From positions 23,357,074 through 23,421,073 of the forward strand of contig ML677334.1 in assembly GCA_007922305.1 (NCBI GenBank): a stretch of DNA of 64,000 bases. The letters are read 5' to 3'. Positions 58,122 to 64,000 of the stretch are shown piece after piece. A model generated the notes under the pieces. The model had not been told where the DNA came from. It saw only the letters and a list, made by a program, of their open reading frames with translations, and made no database searches. A program made the position numbers and the translations under genes. Within the stretch, counting starts at the first letter, position 1; each line of letters opens with the position of its first letter. Source of the DNA: Dermatemys mawii (taxonomy: Eukaryota; Chordata; Testudines; Dermatemydidae).

Positions 58122-58430
58122 GGGGGGGGAGAAGGGGAGTGTGTGTGCGCGCGCGCTGGAGGGGGGCGCCCGCACAGCACCGCTGCAGAGGTGGAGGGGT
58201 CCCTAGCTGCGCCCATCTGCCCCCCGCCAGGGAGAAGAGGAGGAAGGGAAGTTACTGCGGAGTTGATGAACTTTGCACATCCACAGAAACGCCATTTTGA
58301 TTCCTTTTTCCGGAACAACTTTGCGTCTCTCTCGCCCCCCCCCACCCCTTTCGCCAACCCATCATCAGTGCATCATGTCTCGACGCAAACAGCCCAGCCC
58401 CAGCAAAAGCAGGCGTAAGTACCCCCGGAC
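57300..58430 (+). promoter_or_regulatory. CpG-island promoter of a zinc-finger regulator
   Basis: GC- and CpG-rich sequence begins near 57.3 kb and covers the first coding exon. It contains an E-box CACGTG (58036-58041) and a YY1-like GCCATTTT (58291-58298) 77 bases before the start codon. There is also a (GT)14-type tract at 58087-58114. No TATA box is evident close to the exon, which suits a dispersed CpG-island start. The exact transcription start cannot be seen. Confidence 0.75.
58375..58414 (+). CDS. First coding exon of a FOG/SALL-type zinc-finger repressor
   Basis: The ATG at 58375 opens MSRRKQPSPSKSR plus one base, then a consensus donor 'aggc|gtaagt'. The exon therefore has 40 coding bases and ends in phase 1. 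The start MSRRKQ with Pro at position 9 is the RRKQxxP motif that binds RBBP4 and recruits the NuRD complex. It is known at the N-terminus of FOG1/2 (ZFPM), SALL1-4, BCL11A/B and ZNF423/ZNF521, and in variant form in TSHZ proteins. A tiny first exon in a CpG island before a long intron is typical of these genes. Residues 7-13 (PSPSKSR) do not match any member I can name, so I give no symbol. The zinc fingers must lie on later exons outside the window. Confidence 0.75.
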
Positions 58431-61400
58431 CTTTCTACCTATGCTCCTAACTCTTGTTACAAAGGAGCAGCAGCGGTCTCTAAGTGTGAGGGTCTTTTTT
58501 AAAAGGGGGGAAAAAACTTTTTTGGGGGGGCGGTGGAGAGAGGGGTTTAGGAAGTTGCGATTTTTTTGCTCAAGAGAAAAGTTCTTTTTTGATCCGCTTT
58601 TTAAAAAGAGTGAGAAGTCGGGGGGTTATTATTTTTTTTTTTTGGTTTCCTTTTTTTAAAGAGAAAAAGTTTGGCTGGCAGTGGTGGAGATGGTGATGAG
58701 TTTGTGCAGCCTCCCTCTTCCACCCCCACCCCCCGCTCCTCCCTCCTGTCCTCTCGCTCCTTTGCTCCCTCTCTCCCCCCCCCTTCCCTGTTGCAGACTC
58801 CACCAACCAGCAGCACCAGCAGCAGCGTTTTGCCTGTAGCAGGACCTGATGCTCATCCATATTAAACCGTCTGAGCTCAGGAATCTGGCCAGATCATCTC
58901 CCCCTCCTGCTGCAAAGTTTATTTTTAACCAGCAACACCACAATTTGGATACGGCTGCGAGGAAGAAACTTCTTTTAAGCCAACTCATCCCTTCCTCCTA
59001 AACTGTAGACCTCCCTTCCCTTAGCCTTTTTTTTTTCTCATTTTTTATCCCCCCCCCCTTTTTAGAGGGGGTTGAATTTAGAACACTTGAGATGAAGGCT
59101 CTTCTTTGAAGGTAGAAAACGTTTTATTCTGTACATCTCTTTGCTAACTTTTCGCCTTGTTTCGTTGAGGAATCGAAGCATCCATGTGTGTCTTTAATTT
59201 GCACTTTGATACCTCTCTTTCTCTCTTCTCAACCCCCCTCCGCCCTTGGGAGGGAGGTGGGGACCTTGCATGATCATGTGTGTCCTTTCCCCTTCCTGGC
59301 CTTTATTTGTTGTTGCAAAGTTACAAACTCTCTCCGAGTCGCTTCTTGTACAAGAAGTATCTGGAGTTTTCACGCTTCTTAAAAAAAGAGAGAAGTGTTG
59401 TGTTTGTATTTCTCTCTTCTTTCCTCTGCCATTGTGCTGTGGCAGAGGCACATCTGTGTGTGATGTGGATTGTAGGAGGAAAGAAACACACACATCGTCA
59501 CGAGTACAGGAAGGAGCCTGGGCAGCATCCGAAATAGGGGAAATAGTTCAGATCATAGTTACTTTTTGCCAGTTCTTTTAAAACGGGATATGTTAGCTAA
59601 TCCTTCGCTTGCTGGACCAGATCTTGCATAGTTCTCTCCTCCCTTCTTCGCGCTCCAACTTTTATCCTTTTAGTCCTGTTGCAGTTTTATGTGTGTGTTA
59701 ATAAGTTAAGTTTTAAGATCTCTTGGAATAAGGACTTCTTTTTGTAAAGCAGAGTTTTTCCCCTCTTCCTCCCCCCCCCCCCATGTTGATGTAGACTAGT
59801 CAAGACTCGTCTCTTAGGAAACTGCGACCTTAATCGTTGCTAAGAAGCAGGGGAGAGGTTTTTTCCTCTTCTCTCTTCTGTTGATCAGCATATTTTCTCT
59901 CGCTGTGGCTAAGTGGGAGTTGCAATGAGGATGCAGATCCTCCTCCTTTGGGCTCGGTAGTCACTACTACAAGAACCGGATTCCCCTTTCCCTCCGCACT
60001 TCTTTCTCCCTGCCGTGTAACAAATAATGAGCCTGCACGGTCTGGGCTTGGCACTATGTCCAGAGTTGGATTTGTTACACTCTGTAATATGGGTGGCTGG
60101 GAGGGAGAAGAAGCAGTGGGAAGCGTGGCTTGTGTTCTGTACTCAACTTCGGTTTTCTAGTTGTGCAACATCGTGCTCCCAAGACAGACTCATCTTGTTG
60201 TCGGGCAGAGTAGGGTAGCCGGAGACGGAGACTAGTTGGAGATGCTTAAACTTTTTAGAGAAGGGAGGGCAGGGTGGTGGATTGAACTTTGTCATGTCGT
60301 TGATAAGTTTCCTCTGGATCCTTCTCTCTCCCCCTCCCCCCCTTTTTTTTACTTCGGAGTTATATTATCTTTCTGCGCTCTGCAATGCATCCGTGATGGG
60401 TTATAAAAGAGGAGGAGAGTCTTTCTCCTTGCTCAGCAGATTTGTCCTCCCCTGCTCCTTACTGGGCAGAAGACAGAACGCGAGCCCAGATCCGGATGAG
60501 CAGTTCACATTCCATTACGAAATTCTACACGGCTTCAGAGCCACCAGCAGCACCACTAGTACTCACTCACACATAGTTTCTTTTTGGGAGATGGGTGGGG
60601 TGGAAAGATAGTCCCCCCCCCCCCTCAAAAAAGGTGCAGATCTGTGTGGTTGATTTAATACCCAAACTATCTCTTCTTCTGTAGGCTGCATTGAATCATT
60701 TAGGAAAATCAGTGGAAAAGATGGGGAGAATTGTTTTTTTGTTCTGTTTTGTTTGTTGCTCCTGGGATGGGTGATAGCTGAGAGGAGCAAAGAGATGCTT
60801 TAATCCTGAGAAGGAGCCAGCCTATTGAAGTGATTTCTGAAAAAAACCCAAAGTAGATCTTAACTTTTACCATCCTATTTTGCATGTCTTATGATGTAGA
60901 TAAGATCAAGTGTGGTTATGTGTTTCTGTTAAACGTGATTTGGAATAGTGTGGGAGAGCGAAAATAATCATATCTTTTTTTTTTCTTTTCTCCAGCTCTT
61001 CTAATTCAGATCTTGGATTCAATGACTGTTTTTTTTTAAATAAGTAATTGCTTTTTAACAACTACAGTAGGAATTGTCAAAGACATAAATTGGCCTGCCA
61101 TCTCTGATAGTGGAAACCTATTATAAGGTTGAAGTTCTGTGTTGAGACTTACAATTTTGAAGCACATAAAATGTGTTACCACAGTGCCCTTTTTCCTGAA
61201 GTTTTTGGGTGTGTGAGAGAGGGATGCAGTGACTCATGGCTAGGCCAGCCATATTTGCTTTAAGTTTTAATTTTCCCTTTGAAGATGTAGGCATTTATTC
61301 TATTGGTGTGCATGCATAATGTCCATTAGCATTAACGGGAGTTAGGTACATCCATGGGAGAATAGATCCCTTTGTGTGTTAGAAACTCAGAAACAGCATG

Positions 61401-64000
61401 GATCCATCATCCAATCAGTCAGGTTACCACAACACTTCTTTTCAACATTCAGTGAGGAACACACCTAATGTTCTTACTTGATACAATGCAGTTATCTGAT
61501 CTTGATGCTTTTTCTCTCTTTTTGACTAGGTATTCACATTTAGAAATTGACTGGTATCTTGTAGGTTTAACCCCCCTCCCCCACCCCATCATTTAGACAG
61601 TTTTGTATGCTTTCTATAAGCTTATTTTCACAGGAAACCAAATTTTTTGAATTGTCATCTCTTCAGTTTAACAATCAATAATTTTTTTAGCCATCAATTT
61701 ATCTATCCTTAACAATCCTCTCACATTATTATTTCTTTTAAAACATCTTTATTCTTGCAAAAGGGAAGTTGTGTTTTTTAGTATTAAAACAGAATATAAC
61801 ACGTGCTTTAAAATGTAGTTTCTCAAGCTTAGCTGTCTTTTTCTCCAAAATTTGAAGTTTAACTTATTAGCAGATTTCAGTATAGTTGAGCGTCTCAGTC
61901 TGACTCAGCTGGTACAGGTGGTACATCCATTCTTAACTGTTTACATCATTCAGTGACCTTTTGGTCATATGGTCTTTATTTTGGATTTGAGAGCCAGGAG
62001 ATCCTGAAGTTTCAGGATTGAAAAAGCTGAATGTCTATGTTGTGTCTCAATAGTAATTTTAATAAACTCCTTGTAATACCCAAGGTGAACACAACGTATT
62101 ACAAAAACGTCTCAGTTTTGTTTTCTACAGTGCTTTTGTTTTTTGTCTTATGGATTTTGTCAGTTCTTTGGATTAATGGCCTAGTATGCTCAAAGCTGCA
62201 CCATGAATTTACTCTCCTTTAGTTAGTGAAACCTCTGTTAGTTAGAAACATAGTTTGGCCTGTTGGAATTCTTCTTGAAATAAAAATTAATCTTATACTT
62301 GCATTATATAGATTACAAAAATAGAGAGAGAAATCCCTTTGGTTATAGTCATTATCCCTTGTAAAAGTAGGTGGTGCTTTGAAGGTCATAGGATAAGTGT
62401 TGCTAAGCAGCTAAACAGAAGGATGCTAAAATTAACCCAAGTGTATTTGTAAGGGATTCTGTTCTTTTTAAGTTTGTAAATGAATTTCTAGTTTACTTCC
62501 AGTGGTTCTTTAAATGTCAGACAAAGATCTTGGAGTGAAATCTTGGAAAAATATTTAGGCATATGTGTAAATTTACTCACATAAATAGCCTATTGGGACT
62601 ACTCATGTGAGTAAACTTACTCATGTGCCTACATGTTTGCAGGATTGGGCCCTTGATTTGTGCCCTTTACAAATGTCCTTGAAGAGTTATCTGTTATTCA
62701 TTGCTTTGTGAGCCACTGATGTATGTTGGATAGCAGCCTGTGCAGACAGACTTGGAAACAGCAGCACCAAAGATTCTGCAGCAACAAGCAGAAAACAAGT
62801 ATGTTCTGTTTTGTTTAGAAAAGTTTTAGATCTTTTTCAGTGCAGAAAATCCTCTTTAATTTTTTGCTGCCTGATAACTAAAATGGTCATTTCTATTGAT
62901 CTACAGATTTAAAGCGTGTGAAATCATATGACATAATTTCCTTTAATTATTGGCAAGATTTTCACTGAAAAGAGAGAAATCTATTACTGGACCGTTATTA
63001 TGAATACATATCATGATCCACAGTCTCTGTGATAATGTGACAATATGTTTTTTTTCCTAACTGTTAATCGTTTCATTCTCTTAGAGGAGATTGGCAGTAC
63101 TATTTTAAGTTCTGCTGAAAGTAGTGAGGATGCCTGCCTTTCACATCTGTTACTCTTTCACCTCCTTTCTAAATTCAAACAAAATGGTTCCTAGTTTGCA
63201 TTATCACCAATGTTCTTCTTCCTCCCTCCAGCCCCCCATCACAGCTTTAGAATGCATTTCAGGAGAGCAAACTGAAGCTTTAAAAAGGGGCAAAGTTTGT
63301 TTGCACTGTGTTCCCTTCATATAATTTTAATTATGACCGTGGTGTTCATATACCCTGCAACCTTGCCAAGAAATGTTTTGGGAAATCACATATAGAATTG
63401 GGAGGAGGAAATGTGTTCTCTTCAAGGAAACAGGGAGACTAGCCAATTTCTTATTGTTGGTTGGGAGATCTGATTTGTTAGAGGCTGGTGTTGAAAATTA
63501 AAACGGGCTCTTCTGAGGACTGTGTAAAAGGTCTACTTTCCATTTCTCGTATCTTAGTTAAAACAGGAGTTACAATGATTATGTTTCAGTCACCATATAT
63601 AAAGGTGTTATGGATGAAAAATATTCCTTTGGGAGGATGCGATCCAGAATGAGTATAAATCCCACTCTCCCACCTTTTGCTTTCGATGATGCGATGAAAA
63701 GTTTGATATCACTTTCTTTGGGAAAAACAGAAATTTGCTTAGCTCTGCCTGGTCAGGTTCAGTTAGTGGTGTTTAATTACAAATGAAAAATGGATGGGCT
63801 GGGCTGGGAAGTACAGTGCTATGGGATACATCCAAACAGGAATTGGAGGAGATTTGACTTCCTTTGTTCTTCCAGTGCAGAAATCTGATGACTGGTTTGC
63901 ATCCAAGATGTACCATCATTAGCATTTCCCACCTTAAAGGTTCTTTCAACCCCACCCTGGCCATCAATTTGTTTCATATAGCAGCACTTGAAGGTAGGAC
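58415..64000 (+). other. Start of the first intron of the zinc-finger gene
   Basis: The GTAAGT donor at 58415 opens an intron whose acceptor is not in the window. The first 2.5 kb remain GC-rich with poly-C and poly-T runs (for example 59044-59060, 59770-59782 and 60613-60625). No second exon with zinc fingers is seen. One foldback fragment ('gatcctgcaaag' family) lies at 62560-62652. Otherwise the segment is poor in transposons. Confidence 0.65.
62560..62652. repeat. Foldback repeat inside the intron
   Basis: 'gtaaatttactcacat' and 'gtgagtaaacttactcatg' surround 'tattgggactac', and the right end 'ttgcaggattgggccc' matches the family at 20671-20765. Confidence 0.6.

Noticed and set aside
58044..58418. 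124-codon frame running over the first exon
   Set aside because: It reads in a different frame from MSRRKQ and passes through the GT repeat; the start at 58375 in the other frame has the conserved motif and ends at a donor.
1..64000. CRISPR arrays, bacterial operons, prophage or endogenous retrovirus
   Set aside because: No regularly spaced identical repeats, no bacterial gene packing, and no recognisable gag, pol or env or paired LTRs were seen.

Overview
The window is vertebrate nuclear DNA, most probably from a turtle or a close sauropsid relative. I infer this from the repeats: CR1 LINEs with two different 3' ends, many hAT and Harbinger-type miniature elements, foldback elements of kinds I associate with turtle genomes, and one clear MIR SINE. 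There is no bacterial-style gene density, and nearly all open frames are chance or transposon-derived. A 10-base run of N at 53894-53903 marks an assembly gap.

Layout. Positions 1-27 kb are intergenic or intronic sequence with many small transposons (hAT, TA-flanked TIR elements, foldbacks) and one isolated CpG island at about 23.16-23.64 kb. Positions 27469-31437 and 44042-48045 are two full-length but decayed copies of one PIF/Harbinger transposon family. Each is flanked by TTA and carries a DDE transposase on the + strand facing a Myb/SANT-like DNA-binding gene on the - strand. Positions 34.2-36.9 kb are a CR1 LINE split by a GC-rich hAT element. Positions 38.5-40.87 kb are a second, more decayed CR1-type LINE with remnants of the ORF1 esterase, endonuclease and reverse transcriptase. 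From about 53 kb onward recognisable transposons become rare.

The only convincing host gene starts in the CpG island at about 57.3-58.4 kb. A very short first coding exon (58375-58414) encodes MSRRKQPSPSKSR and ends at a consensus GTAAGT donor. The N-terminal RRKQxxP motif is the NuRD/RBBP4-binding repression motif of FOG, SALL, BCL11 and ZNF423/521-type zinc-finger factors. I cannot say which family member this is. Everything from 58415 to the window end looks like its first intron.

The most unusual signal is in the Harbinger elements. A 99-codon + strand frame lies inside the intron of the antisense Myb-like gene, and its ATG sits directly on a GTGAGT donor. The ATG-donor junction is kept in both copies, but my hand count of substitutions does not show coding constraint there, whereas the transposase does. 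Both elements are now inactive.
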